A DNA stretch of 36,001 nt from Bacteroidota bacterium (GTDB taxonomy: Bacteria > Bacteroidota > Bacteroidia > UKL13-3), in assembly GCA_027487625.1 (NCBI GenBank), contig JAIYDG010000159.1, positions 1 through 36,001 on the forward strand. The letters are read 5' to 3'. The translations under genes and the position numbers were made by a program. Positions within the stretch are counted from its first letter, which is position 1. Each line of letters starts with the position of its first letter. Shown here in pieces: positions 1 through 8,135 of the stretch. The notes under the pieces were generated by a model that saw only the letters and a program-made list of their open reading frames with translations, was not told the DNA's origin and made no database searches.

Positions 1-2
1 CA

Positions 3-794
3 TTATTAGATATTGAATTACCGATACTTTCGAAGTTAAAATCAAGGTTTTTAGAAAATGGTATTCGAATTCTTGTGGCAGATGAATGGCTAACCAAAAT
101 AGCCAATGATAAGAGGGAAACCAATCATTTTTTAGAACAGAATGGTTTCAATGTTTTGCCTTGTTTTTTGAATTTGGAGGATTTGAAAAATCATATTGGA
201 AAAGAACAAATTACATTTCCTTTATTCATAAAACCACGCTGGGGAATGGCTTCAATAGGTGTTTATAAAGTAGATGATTTAGATGAGTTATTTGTATATT
301 ATAAAAAATCCCAAAAAGAAGTAAGGAATTCTTACTTAAAATACGAAAGCCAAAAAGACATAGATAATTCTGTTATAATTCATTCTCAACTTCCCGGTGA
401 AGAATATGGATTGGATATTATAAATGATTTAGATGGAAATTACTGCAATACTTTGGTTAAAAAGAAACTTAAAATGTTCGCAGGTGAAACAGAAGTTGCA
501 AAATTGCTTGACCTTCCATTGTTAAAGGATTTAGGAAGAAAATTATCTGCTATTACTAAACATCCGGGTTTGATGGATGTGGACGTATTTTTTGATGGAG
601 TAAAAGCTTTTATTTTGGATATTAATCCCAGATTTGGTGGTGGATATCCTTTTATACATGAAGCTGGTGTTGATTTACCAAAAGCGATTATATATTGGCA
701 TTTAGGGCTTCCTGTTGATTTAAACTTACTTCAATGCAAAACTGATATTGTTGTATTGAAGGGTTTTAAAATGATAAATCTTAATATGAATTAA
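3..794 (+). CDS. ATP-grasp enzyme, CarB-like (5' end cut by window)
   Basis: ATP-grasp ligase related to the carbamoyl-phosphate synthase large-subunit fold. Such enzymes activate a carboxylate with ATP and join it to an amine or similar nucleophile. The ORF track begins at an internal GTG (75), but the frame is open to the left edge and reads LLDIELPILSKL, so the gene is 5'-truncated and its true start lies outside. About 263 residues are visible. They include the nucleotide-binding strand FPLFIKPRWGMAS with its glycine-containing loop, the core segment with GEEYGLDI, and the metal-binding end ILDINPRFGGGYPF, where D replaces the usual E before I-N-P-R. It lies at the head of the visible part of the polysaccharide array, so a role in amidating or aminoacylating a sugar or precursor is plausible. 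The substrate cannot be told from the sequence. Confidence 0.85.
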   Translation, partial: LLDIELPILSKLKSRFLENGIRILVADEWLTKIANDKRETNHFLEQNGFNVLPCFLNLEDLKNHIGKEQITFPLFIKPRWGMASIGVYKVDDLDELFVYYKKSQKEVRNSYLKYESQKDIDNSVIIHSQLPGEEYGLDIINDLDGNYCNTLVKKKLKMFAGETEVAKLLDLPLLKDLGRKLSAITKHPGLMDVDVFFDGVKAFILDINPRFGGGYPFIHEAGVDLPKAIIYWHLGLPVDLNLLQCKTDIVVLKGFKMINLNMN

Positions 795-876
795 TTCATT
801 TAGAAAAGTAATTTCAATGAATAATAATGAAGAGGTTGAATGCAGAACTTCTAATTTATTGAAAGAATGAATAGAA

Positions 877-1071
877 GTGATTCTTTTTCTTGAAAATAAT
901 ATTCCCAATTTATATTTACTTGAAGGTTTATTTGTGGTATTTAAATTAGGATTTTTACCTCTCCCATATTTAAGGGAAGGTCATGAAGAGTTTTCTGAAG
1001 CAATAAAATGGAAAACAAATCTTGAAAATAGAGGAGTTCAGGTAATAGATGAGAATAACCAAATCATTTAA
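877..1071 (+). CDS. Small ORF of unknown function, possible gene remnant
   Basis: A 64-codon frame with a GTG start. The C-terminal half (YLREGHEEFSEAIKWK, then a Leu-Glu-rich stretch ending GVQVIDE) looks like a genuine folded protein end rather than noise. The N-terminal half is hydrophobic and has no convincing initiation context. Upstream, all frames across 795-876 carry stops. This suggests the 3' remnant of a larger decayed gene between the ATP-grasp gene and the first GT2 gene, or a real small protein. I do not recognise the family. Confidence 0.25.
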   Translation: MILFLENNIPNLYLLEGLFVVFKLGFLPLPYLREGHEEFSEAIKWKTNLENRGVQVIDENNQII

Positions 1072-1124
1072 CCATTTGAAAGAATTAAAAAGTTATTATT
1101 CGATAGAATAAATAAATCAAATTG

Positions 1125-2111
1125 ATGAATTTTCAGGAATTTAAAGAAAAGTATCAAAAAGTTGAAGTACCTGAATATCCAAATTCAGTTTTGGATGCTA
1201 TCCCGGAACCTATAGTTTCAGTTAGAGTAAGTACTTACATGCATGCAAAATATATCAAAGAATGTTTGGATGGCATATTGATGCAAAAAACAAGTTTTCC
1301 ATTTGAAATTCTAATTGGTGAAGACCAATCAAGTGATGGAACCAGAGAAATTTGTATTGAATATGCAAAAAAATATCCGAATCAAATTCGTTTGATATTG
1401 CATAAAAGAGAAAACAATATTCATATCAATGGAAGACCAACTGCAAAATTCCAAGGAATATATACAAGTTATCTTTGCAGAGGTAAATATTCAGCAGTTG
1501 TAGAAGGTGATGATTATTGGACAGATCCTGAAAAACTTCAAAAACAGGTAATGTATCTTGAAAGCCATCCTGATTGTTCTTTTACTTGTCACGATGTTGA
1601 AATTGTTTATGAAGATGTACCCGAAGTTTTCCCTTTTCAAACTGTTTGGAATAAAAACGAAATTTATTTTCCTGATGTTTTTAATCATCATTTCGTTTCC
1701 TTTTTAAGTATTGTTTACAGGAGAAGCATGTTAAGTACTCCTCCGGCTTGGTTTTCTCAGGCAGTTGTTGGCGATATACCTTTGGTTTTAGTTCTCGCCC
1801 ATAAAGGATATGGTTATTATTTTACCGAAAAAATGGGTGTAAAAAGAAAGAACCCTGGAGGTGTTACTCAAGATCCTCTTCGCCAAAAAACAGATATGGC
1901 TCCTTTGTTCTATTTTATTTATAAGAATGTACAAGAGTATACAGATGGGAAATACAAATATTTAACTTTTCCTAAATTAGCCGGATATGAAAGATCATTC
2001 GCAAGAAAAAGTTTTGCCAAATTTCACTTAAAAACGTTCTTTAAAAACTCTTTTTTGGCATTTTACCATGAGCCTGATTATTTGTTTAAGAAAATATTTA
2101 GAATTAAATAA
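1125..2111 (+). CDS. GT2-family glycosyltransferase (copy 1)
   Basis: Inverting GT-A glycosyltransferase of family GT2, expected to act at the cytoplasmic face on the lipid-linked repeat unit. The N-terminal nucleotide-sugar motif is VSVRVSTYMHAKYI at about residues 33-46, where the usual TYNH reads TYMH. It is followed by EILIGEDQSSDGT and the DxD-like metal motif EGDDYWTDPEKLQKQV at about residues 127-142. The track starts at a TTG (1122), but an ATG follows immediately at 1125 and is preferred. A roughly 30-residue N-terminal extension precedes the first strand. It is a clear paralogue of the gene at 2828: both share the HDV, PFQ.VW, GDIP/GDVP, KGYG and AGYERSFA blocks to the C-terminus. 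The donor and acceptor are not predictable. Confidence 0.92.
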   Translation: MNFQEFKEKYQKVEVPEYPNSVLDAIPEPIVSVRVSTYMHAKYIKECLDGILMQKTSFPFEILIGEDQSSDGTREICIEYAKKYPNQIRLILHKRENNIHINGRPTAKFQGIYTSYLCRGKYSAVVEGDDYWTDPEKLQKQVMYLESHPDCSFTCHDVEIVYEDVPEVFPFQTVWNKNEIYFPDVFNHHFVSFLSIVYRRSMLSTPPAWFSQAVVGDIPLVLVLAHKGYGYYFTEKMGVKRKNPGGVTQDPLRQKTDMAPLFYFIYKNVQEYTDGKYKYLTFPKLAGYERSFARKSFAKFHLKTFFKNSFLAFYHEPDYLFKKIFRIK

Positions 2112-2212
2112 TTTTTAAGCTGATATAATCTTATTTTGCTGAGATTTAATGATAAAAATTTATAAATAAATTTAATTAATTGGAAATTAATAATTCAATA
2201 GAAAACAACAAT

Positions 2213-2797
2213 ATGACCTCCTTTTATAGTGAAGAAGAATTAAGTGATTTGGGTTTTAAATCAATAGGGAAAAATGTTCAATTGAGCAGAAGATGCAGCA
2301 TATATGGTGCTTCTCGAATATCTATTGGAAACAATGTGCGAATTGATGACTTTACTGTAATTTCTGCAGGAATGGAAGGAATAGAATTAGGAAGTCACAT
2401 ACATATTTCTCCTTTCTGCTCAATGCAGGGTAATGGGAAAATTATTATGGAAGATTTTTCTGGACTTTCTTCACGAGTATCTATTTACTCAAGCAATGAT
2501 GATTACTTTGGTAATTTTTTAACCAATCCAACAATACCTGCCCCATTTACGGGAGTTAAAAGTGCACCAGTTATTCTTAAAAAACATGCCCTTGTTGGAA
2601 GCGGGGCAGTAATTCTACCCAAATCTACTTTGCACGAAGGTGCTGTGCTTGGCGCATTAAGTTTGTTAAAGGGTGAATGTGAAGCTTTTTATATTTACAA
2701 AGGTAATCCAGCTCAAAAAGTCATGGAAAGAAGCAGAAAACTACTCGACATCGAAAATCAATATATCGAGTTTTTGAATGTAAATTCTGCTTTATAG
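2213..2797 (+). CDS. LbH-fold acyltransferase (O-acetyltransferase type)
   Basis: Left-handed parallel beta-helix acyltransferase of the galactoside or maltose O-acetyltransferase type, probably acetylating a sugar of the repeat unit. Hexapeptide-like turns are visible (SIGKNVQLSRRCSIYG, ISIGNNVRIDDFTVIS, ELGSHIHISPFCSM), with the C-terminal cap VGSGAVILPKSTLHEGAVLGA and the YKGNPAQKV ending typical of the family. The track starts at TTG 2180. The ATG at 2213 gives MTSFYSEEELSDLGF, which matches the usual family start, so I use it (194 residues). It sits between the two paralogous GT2 genes, which suggests it modifies a residue added by one of them. Confidence 0.9.
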   Translation: MTSFYSEEELSDLGFKSIGKNVQLSRRCSIYGASRISIGNNVRIDDFTVISAGMEGIELGSHIHISPFCSMQGNGKIIMEDFSGLSSRVSIYSSNDDYFGNFLTNPTIPAPFTGVKSAPVILKKHALVGSGAVILPKSTLHEGAVLGALSLLKGECEAFYIYKGNPAQKVMERSRKLLDIENQYIEFLNVNSAL

Positions 2798-2827
2798 TCT
2801 AATTTTTAATTTAAATCCTTTCAATTA

Positions 2828-3712
2828 ATGCTGCTTTCTATTTGTCTCATAACTTATAATCACGAAAAGTATATAAGAGAAGCTATTGAGGGAATTTTAA
2901 TTCAAAAAACTAATTTTGATTTTGAGTTGGTAATTGGAGAAGATAGTTCTTCTGATAGAACTAGGGTTATTTGTGAAGAATATGCCAAAAAACACCCTAA
3001 CTTGATAAAATTACTTCCTAAATCAAAAAATTTAGGCATGATGCCTAATTTTATCAGAACTTATAATGCTTGTAATGGTGAATTCATTGCTTTAATTGAA
3101 GGTGATGATTATTGGACAGATCCTGAGAAATTACAGAAACAAGTAGATTACTTAATTCAAAACCCTGATTGTAGTTTGTGTGCTCATGATGTAAATTTAA
3201 TTTATGAAAATGTACCTGAAACATATCCGTTTCAAGCTGTTTGGACCAAAGACAGGTTTGAGTTTAAAGATATATTTGGGTGTCATTTTATTTCAACCTT
3301 AAGTTTAGTCTTTAGAAAGAAACAATTAGGAGAGTTACCTGAATGGTTTAATCATTTAATTATTGGTGATGTCCCAATTGTAATGATTTTAGCATCCAAA
3401 GGATACGGTCATTATTTTTTAGAAAAAATGGCTGTTAAGAGAAAAAATGAGGGAGGAGTTACGTTTAACCCTGAGCGAAAAAAACTCGATTTAGGTCCTC
3501 TTTTTTATAAAATGTATCAATTGGTTTTTCTTAAAATAAATAAAAGTAATAAAAACCTGTTTTATCCTAAATTTGCAGGCTATGAGCGCTCTTTTGCCTT
3601 AAAAGCAATCAGAATAAAAGATATTTCAGCATTTACTAAAAATGTTGTTCTGGCTTTTATACATGATCCTAAATGGATTTTTGTAAAAGTAAAGGCAAAA
3701 TTAGGCTTGTAA
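2828..3712 (+). CDS. GT2-family glycosyltransferase (copy 2)
   Basis: Family GT2 inverting glycosyltransferase of 294 residues. The protein starts directly at the first strand (MLLSICLITYNHEKYI), with the canonical TYNH, then VIGEDSSSDRT and the DxD-type motif EGDDYWTDPEKLQKQV at about residues 91-106. The C-terminal half matches the product at 1125 closely (AHDV, PFQAVW, GDVPIV, KGYGHYF, AGYERSFA). At the DNA level the two genes share an exact 29-base run around the GDDYW codons. It ends seven bases before the TTG start candidate of the polymerase gene. It probably adds a second sugar related to the one added by copy 1. The specificity is unknown. Confidence 0.93.
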   Translation: MLLSICLITYNHEKYIREAIEGILIQKTNFDFELVIGEDSSSDRTRVICEEYAKKHPNLIKLLPKSKNLGMMPNFIRTYNACNGEFIALIEGDDYWTDPEKLQKQVDYLIQNPDCSLCAHDVNLIYENVPETYPFQAVWTKDRFEFKDIFGCHFISTLSLVFRKKQLGELPEWFNHLIIGDVPIVMILASKGYGHYFLEKMAVKRKNEGGVTFNPERKKLDLGPLFYKMYQLVFLKINKSNKNLFYPKFAGYERSFALKAIRIKDISAFTKNVVLAFIHDPKWIFVKVKAKLGL

Positions 3713-3718
3713 TTTTAA

Positions 3719-5137
3719 TTGTCCCGAAAAGTAAGAATGAGTTCTAACGAAAATGTAACAAGTAATCCCACCAGGAATACCGTAATTGATAATTCAGGAA
3801 TGTGGATACATATTTGGTTGGCTTTGCCTTGTTTGGCTATGTATTTTATAGGACCTGAAATTGTAAAATACCTGTTGATTCCTTATCCAATAGTATTATT
3901 GTATAAAAAGGAAGCTAAATATATTCCTGCTATTATAATTCATACCCTTGCTGGTTCTTCGATTTCATATATGATTTTACTGGCATGTTTTTTTCTAGCA
4001 ATCGTGAATTATAAATATTTAGTAACATATAGGCTTCATTTTATATTTTTGATTATTTCAATACCCATGCCTTATATGTTGTTTAACTTTTATATAAGAT
4101 TTATTGTTTTGCAATTATCTTTAGCTGATTCCCTATCACCAATTCAATATTACCTTGGTGTTTTTCCATTTTTTTATGGGATTTTGGTTTATAGGAAACT
4201 AAATAAAGAAATTCTTATGGCTCTATTTTATGTCTTTTTTATGATAATGAGTTTACACACTTTAAGAGCATTCGATTTTAAATACAGGATTACATTTGCC
4301 TTATATCCTTTGTTTTTCTCAGTTTTTATTATTGGATTCTTAAAATCCTATTCAAACTATTTTCCTAGAGGAATTAAACTGACGGCTTATATGGCCTTTT
4401 TCTTTTTCTTATTAGATATTAAAGAGGCTTCTCTAACATTATTATTAAGTATTATAATGGCTACTTCTTCAATATATAGATTTAAGGAATCAAAATTTTT
4501 GGTATTGGATAAAGAAAGGAAATTTTATAAATGGGGTTTTCCATTGTCAGTAGTTTTAATTTTATGGCTGGTTATTTCCAATAATAGTATAGATGGTTCT
4601 CAAACAAATACAGCTGTGCTTCACCAAAACTGGGATGTAACTAATGTTGACCAATTAATGGATAGGGTGATTGTGAAAATAACATCAGACAGAATGCCAC
4701 TTTGGAAAAGTGTTTATAGAAATACGATTGGTGAATTTCAATTATGGTTACCCCCATTAATTTTAGGTGAATATTGGGTAGAAGACAGCTTTGGTAACTA
4801 TTCTGAAATCACTTATGGTGCGCACAATCTCTTTTTAGAATTAAATAGAACGAATGGTATAATTTTAGGGACTTTAATTTTCATCATCTTTTCATTTTTC
4901 TTATTAAAAGGCGCTCAGATTTTTAGGCTTAGAATGTCAAAAGAATTGGTGTCAAATCATTTGGTTAAAATGTTTTATGCTGCATTTATGGCAGCTGGTT
5001 TTTTCGGAACTTTATTTGGCCAATACCCATTAATGGTAGGTGTAAGTTTTGCTCTATTGAGTTTAGCCGGAATTTCTTATGGCATTTATTATGATCAGGT
5101 TTACAATGCAAGAATGAAAGAACTATATAAGTTATGA
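3719..5137 (+). CDS. wzy: Wzy-like O-antigen/capsule polymerase
   Basis: Polytopic inner-membrane protein of about 472 residues, with ten or more hydrophobic segments. Near the C-terminus it has a soluble periplasmic-type loop containing SDRMPLWKSVYRN, followed by YGAHNLFLELNRTNGIILG. An Arg/Trp segment followed by a His-Asn-x-Phe motif before a Gly-rich helix is the signature of Wzy/WaaL-type polymerases (Wzy_C/O-antigen ligase superfamily). It would join lipid-linked repeat units at the periplasmic face. The track start is TTG 3719; an ATG at 3737 is an equally plausible start. The stop overlaps the next gene's ATG (ATGA). It is the only polymerase or ligase in the window, so polymerase is favoured over ligase. 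No flippase is adjacent. Confidence 0.85.
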   Translation: MSRKVRMSSNENVTSNPTRNTVIDNSGMWIHIWLALPCLAMYFIGPEIVKYLLIPYPIVLLYKKEAKYIPAIIIHTLAGSSISYMILLACFFLAIVNYKYLVTYRLHFIFLIISIPMPYMLFNFYIRFIVLQLSLADSLSPIQYYLGVFPFFYGILVYRKLNKEILMALFYVFFMIMSLHTLRAFDFKYRITFALYPLFFSVFIIGFLKSYSNYFPRGIKLTAYMAFFFFLLDIKEASLTLLLSIIMATSSIYRFKESKFLVLDKERKFYKWGFPLSVVLILWLVISNNSIDGSQTNTAVLHQNWDVTNVDQLMDRVIVKITSDRMPLWKSVYRNTIGEFQLWLPPLILGEYWVEDSFGNYSEITYGAHNLFLELNRTNGIILGTLIFIIFSFFLLKGAQIFRLRMSKELVSNHLVKMFYAAFMAAGFFGTLFGQYPLMVGVSFALLSLAGISYGIYYDQVYNARMKELYKL

Positions 5138-6357
5138 GAATACTTTGGTTTGCAAATACACCATCTTTGGCAGAACAGGTTTTATCAAATAAACCTACAA
5201 GTGGTGGATGGATTAAATCCTTGGATAAATTTTTACAAGACAAAGTTGAATTACATGTTGCTTTCCATTACCATGAAAAAAAGGACAGTTTTAAACATGG
5301 CAATACAACATACCATCCAATTTATGCTCCTTTTTCAAAAATTGACTTGGTTAAAAATATGTATTTTAGAACCAGAGTTTTTGATACAGATTTTATAAAT
5401 GATTATAAAAAAATTATAGATACTGTTAATCCTGATGTCGTTCATATTCATGGTACAGAGAACTCTTTCGGATGCATTTCTACTTTTGCGAACAAGCCAT
5501 TAGTTATCTCAGTTCAAGGTATTGTCGACCTCATTTATATGAAGGAGATAAATACTTTAAATTCAAGTTTATTTTTGTCGTGGGACAAAAGGAGAAGCAT
5601 AATGAAATTCGCAGATATGGCAAAATTAGAAAGAAAGTACTTGCCAAATTTCAAATATGTCATTTCGAAATCAGATTGGAATACTGATGTTATACGAGTT
5701 GTTTCTCCAGCTGCAAAAGTATTTCGATTAGACAATGTAATGCGCGATACTTTTTATGATTTAACCTGGGATAGCAAACAACTGAATCAAGATAAAGTAA
5801 TCATTTCCACTACACTTTCCGGAGGCTATCTCAAAGGCCTTGATGTAATAATTGATGCAAGTACATTATTGCACAGAAGTGGTTTAAATTTCGAATGGAG
5901 AATTGCCGGTATAGATAAAAATACTTCTACCTGGAAAGCAATTGTAAAAACGAAAAATTCTGATTTTCTTATTGATAAAATAAAATTGATGGGAAGATTA
6001 AATGAAAAACAAATTGCAGATTTACTTTTGGATTCTGCTTTGTATGCAACTGCTTCCCGAATTGAAAATAGTCCTAATAATTTAAATGAGGCTTTGATGT
6101 TAGGAATGCCTTGTGTGGCATCTTATGTTGGAGGAACCTCAACATTTATTAACCACAATGTAGATGGTTATTTGTTTCAGGATGGTGATGCCTATGCTAT
6201 GGCAGGTGGAATATTAAGGATTTTAGATAACAAGGAAAAGTCTATTGAAATGGGAGTATTGGCTCGTGAAAGAGCAATGCAGAGACATAATAAAAACAAA
6301 GTTTTAAGCACCCAATTGGAAATTTACCAAAGCATTTTGTCAGAAAACTCAAATTAA
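5134..6357 (+). CDS. GT4-family glycosyltransferase
   Basis: Retaining GT-B glycosyltransferase of family GT4 (407 residues). The N-terminal domain starts MRILWFANTPSLAEQ and includes VNPDVVHIHGTENSFG. The C-terminal donor-binding domain contains STTLSGGYLKGLDVII, the strand-turn ATASRIENSPNNLNEALMLGMPCVAS with the E-x7-E motif (ENSPNNLNE), and GGTSTFINHNVDGYLF. The ATG overlaps the stop of the polymerase gene by four bases (ATGA), so translation is probably coupled. It is followed after one base by an acyltransferase gene. The donor sugar is unknown. Confidence 0.92.
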   Translation: MRILWFANTPSLAEQVLSNKPTSGGWIKSLDKFLQDKVELHVAFHYHEKKDSFKHGNTTYHPIYAPFSKIDLVKNMYFRTRVFDTDFINDYKKIIDTVNPDVVHIHGTENSFGCISTFANKPLVISVQGIVDLIYMKEINTLNSSLFLSWDKRRSIMKFADMAKLERKYLPNFKYVISKSDWNTDVIRVVSPAAKVFRLDNVMRDTFYDLTWDSKQLNQDKVIISTTLSGGYLKGLDVIIDASTLLHRSGLNFEWRIAGIDKNTSTWKAIVKTKNSDFLIDKIKLMGRLNEKQIADLLLDSALYATASRIENSPNNLNEALMLGMPCVASYVGGTSTFINHNVDGYLFQDGDAYAMAGGILRILDNKEKSIEMGVLARERAMQRHNKNKVLSTQLEIYQSILSENSN

Positions 6358-6358
6358 A

Positions 6359-6937
6359 ATGATCAATGTTTTAGAAGGAATTTTAGCAGGAATAAGAGAA
6401 TGGGTAACCAGCAGACTCATGTTCATCTTGCTAAAATTAAAAGGCGTTCAATTTCATTCTGGATTGCGTTTTTTTGGTTTTGCCAAATTCACAAAAGTTC
6501 GAAATGGAAGCATTAAAATTGGTGAAAACTGCAGCTTTCGTTCTTATGCTACCAGCAATTTAATTGGTATCAATAGACCTTGTATTATTTCTGCTATAGG
6601 TAATGATAAACCCATTGTTGAAATAGGCAATAATTGTGGTTTTTCAGGAACAGTTATTGGTGCATTCGATAAAATTGTTTTAGGAAATAATGTACGATGC
6701 GGTGCCAATACTTTAATCACAGATTCCGACTGGCATTTAGATGATCCGCGCTCCGGAAAACCAAATCCGGTTTTTATTGCAGACAATGTTTGGCTGGGAG
6801 TGAATGTGATGGTATTAAAAGGAGTAAGTATCGGAGAAAACACCATTATTGGTGCAAATAGTGTAGTAACAAAAGATATTCCTGCAAATGTTGTCGCAGC
6901 TGGTAATCCTTGTAAAGTTATTAAAAGTTTAAATTAA
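6359..6937 (+). CDS. LbH-fold acyltransferase (WbbJ/CysE-like)
   Basis: 192-residue left-handed beta-helix acyltransferase. Repeats such as IKIGENCSFRSY, VEIGNNCGFSGTVIG and IVLGNNVRCGANTLITDSDWHLDD lead into the typical sequence FIADNVWLGVNVMVLKGVSIGENTIIGANSVV and the ending AAGNPCKVI. The D-x-D-WH segment carries the His expected in the active site of this family. The short N-terminus (MINVLEGILAGIREW) may be amphipathic. It starts one base after the GT4 stop and ends one base before the next GT4 gene, so it probably acetylates a sugar added by a neighbouring transferase. Confidence 0.9.
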   Translation: MINVLEGILAGIREWVTSRLMFILLKLKGVQFHSGLRFFGFAKFTKVRNGSIKIGENCSFRSYATSNLIGINRPCIISAIGNDKPIVEIGNNCGFSGTVIGAFDKIVLGNNVRCGANTLITDSDWHLDDPRSGKPNPVFIADNVWLGVNVMVLKGVSIGENTIIGANSVVTKDIPANVVAAGNPCKVIKSLN

Positions 6938-6938
6938 A

Positions 6939-8135
6939 ATGAATTGTTTAGTATTATATAATAACTCCTATCCAAAAGGAATGGCAATGGCCAATAGACT
7001 AAAGTTATATGCCGAAGCTGTTGCTTTAGAAGGACATAAATTTGTTGTTCTTCCTAAACTAAGTAATGGAAGTATTACTCCGGAAACAAGATTTGAAAAT
7101 CATTTTTATTATACGATTAATACCAATTCGATTTTTGATAGAATTCCTTTTTTTAACCGCTTCTTTGGCTGGTACTCTTTTTTATTATATCTAATTCATT
7201 TAATAAAAAAGAAAAATGAATATGATGTATATTGGTCTATAGGTTTCTCTTGGCTTGAAGTTATTTTGTTTAAGGTTGTATTAAAAACTACCAATAAACC
7301 TTTAATTGTTGAATTAAATGAGTTCCCAAATTCTGTAATTGCATCCAGATTACAATTTAATTTTATCAATAATATAAAAAGATTTTTACTGGTTCATTTA
7401 ACATATCCTAAATTAGATGGGTTCGTTGTAATTTCAGAAAAACTTCAAGAGTTTGCCAATAAATATAAATCAGCTAAAGCTAAAATTATAAAAATTCCAA
7501 TCCTAGTTGATGTAAATAAATTTGATTTATCGGATAATACCATTGAAAAGAGATTCGAACAATTTATCATTTTTCATGCCGGTACTTTAACTGAAGAAAA
7601 GGATGGGATTTTTGAAGTGTTTGAAGCTATTGGTAAAGTGGTTTCAACTAAGTTTCCTCAACTTAAGTTTGTTTTATCTAATAAAACTACTTTGCCTCAT
7701 GTCATAAATGGAATAGATAAAATCATTGAAAAATATAAAATGAAGGATAACATTGTCTTTCACAATTATCTTAGTCATGAGGAAATTCATAATTATCTAA
7801 AAACTTGTTCTTTAGTTATTATCAACAAACCTGATACTCTTAGAAACTCATATAATTTTTCAACTAAATTAGGTGAATGTATGGGTTTTGGAATTCCTAT
7901 CATTACTACCCCGGTTGGTGAAGCTAATAAGTATTTAAAGGACAATGTTAATGCTTACATCATTGATTCTACAAACGTGGAACAAATTGTAAGCCGTATT
8001 ATCGACGTATTTGAAAATAAGTCAAAGTCGATTGAAATGGGCAATAATGCTTATCAAACATCAAAAGACTTTTTCGACTATACTAATTATGGAAATAAAT
8101 TAGTCAGTTTTTTTAAATCCTTAAAAGAAGCATGA
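6939..8135 (+). CDS. GT4-family glycosyltransferase
   Basis: 398-residue GT-B glycosyltransferase, family GT4. The N-terminus is MNCLVLYNNSYPKGMAMANR, with a Rossmann acceptor domain. The donor domain has FIIFHAGTLTEEKDGIFEVFEAI, the loop VFHNYLSHEEIHNYLKTCSLVI, and the specific motif YNFSTKLGECMGFGIPIITTPVGE, which replaces the classical E-x7-E with the K-L-G-E form seen in many capsule GT4 enzymes. It is followed with a four-base ATGA overlap by a NodB-like gene. The order GT4 then NodB-like recurs at 15905-18101, so the transferase and the deacetylase-like enzyme may work on the same residue. Confidence 0.9.
   Translation: MNCLVLYNNSYPKGMAMANRLKLYAEAVALEGHKFVVLPKLSNGSITPETRFENHFYYTINTNSIFDRIPFFNRFFGWYSFLLYLIHLIKKKNEYDVYWSIGFSWLEVILFKVVLKTTNKPLIVELNEFPNSVIASRLQFNFINNIKRFLLVHLTYPKLDGFVVISEKLQEFANKYKSAKAKIIKIPILVDVNKFDLSDNTIEKRFEQFIIFHAGTLTEEKDGIFEVFEAIGKVVSTKFPQLKFVLSNKTTLPHVINGIDKIIEKYKMKDNIVFHNYLSHEEIHNYLKTCSLVIINKPDTLRNSYNFSTKLGECMGFGIPIITTPVGEANKYLKDNVNAYIIDSTNVEQIVSRIIDVFENKSKSIEMGNNAYQTSKDFFDYTNYGNKLVSFFKSLKEA

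Noticed and set aside
4986-5243. 85-residue - strand ORF across the wzy/GT4 junction
   Set aside because: It is antisense to two well-supported genes and has no family features.
6544-6846. 100-residue - strand ORF inside the acyltransferase gene
   Set aside because: It is antisense to a clear LbH acyltransferase and has no recognisable protein features.
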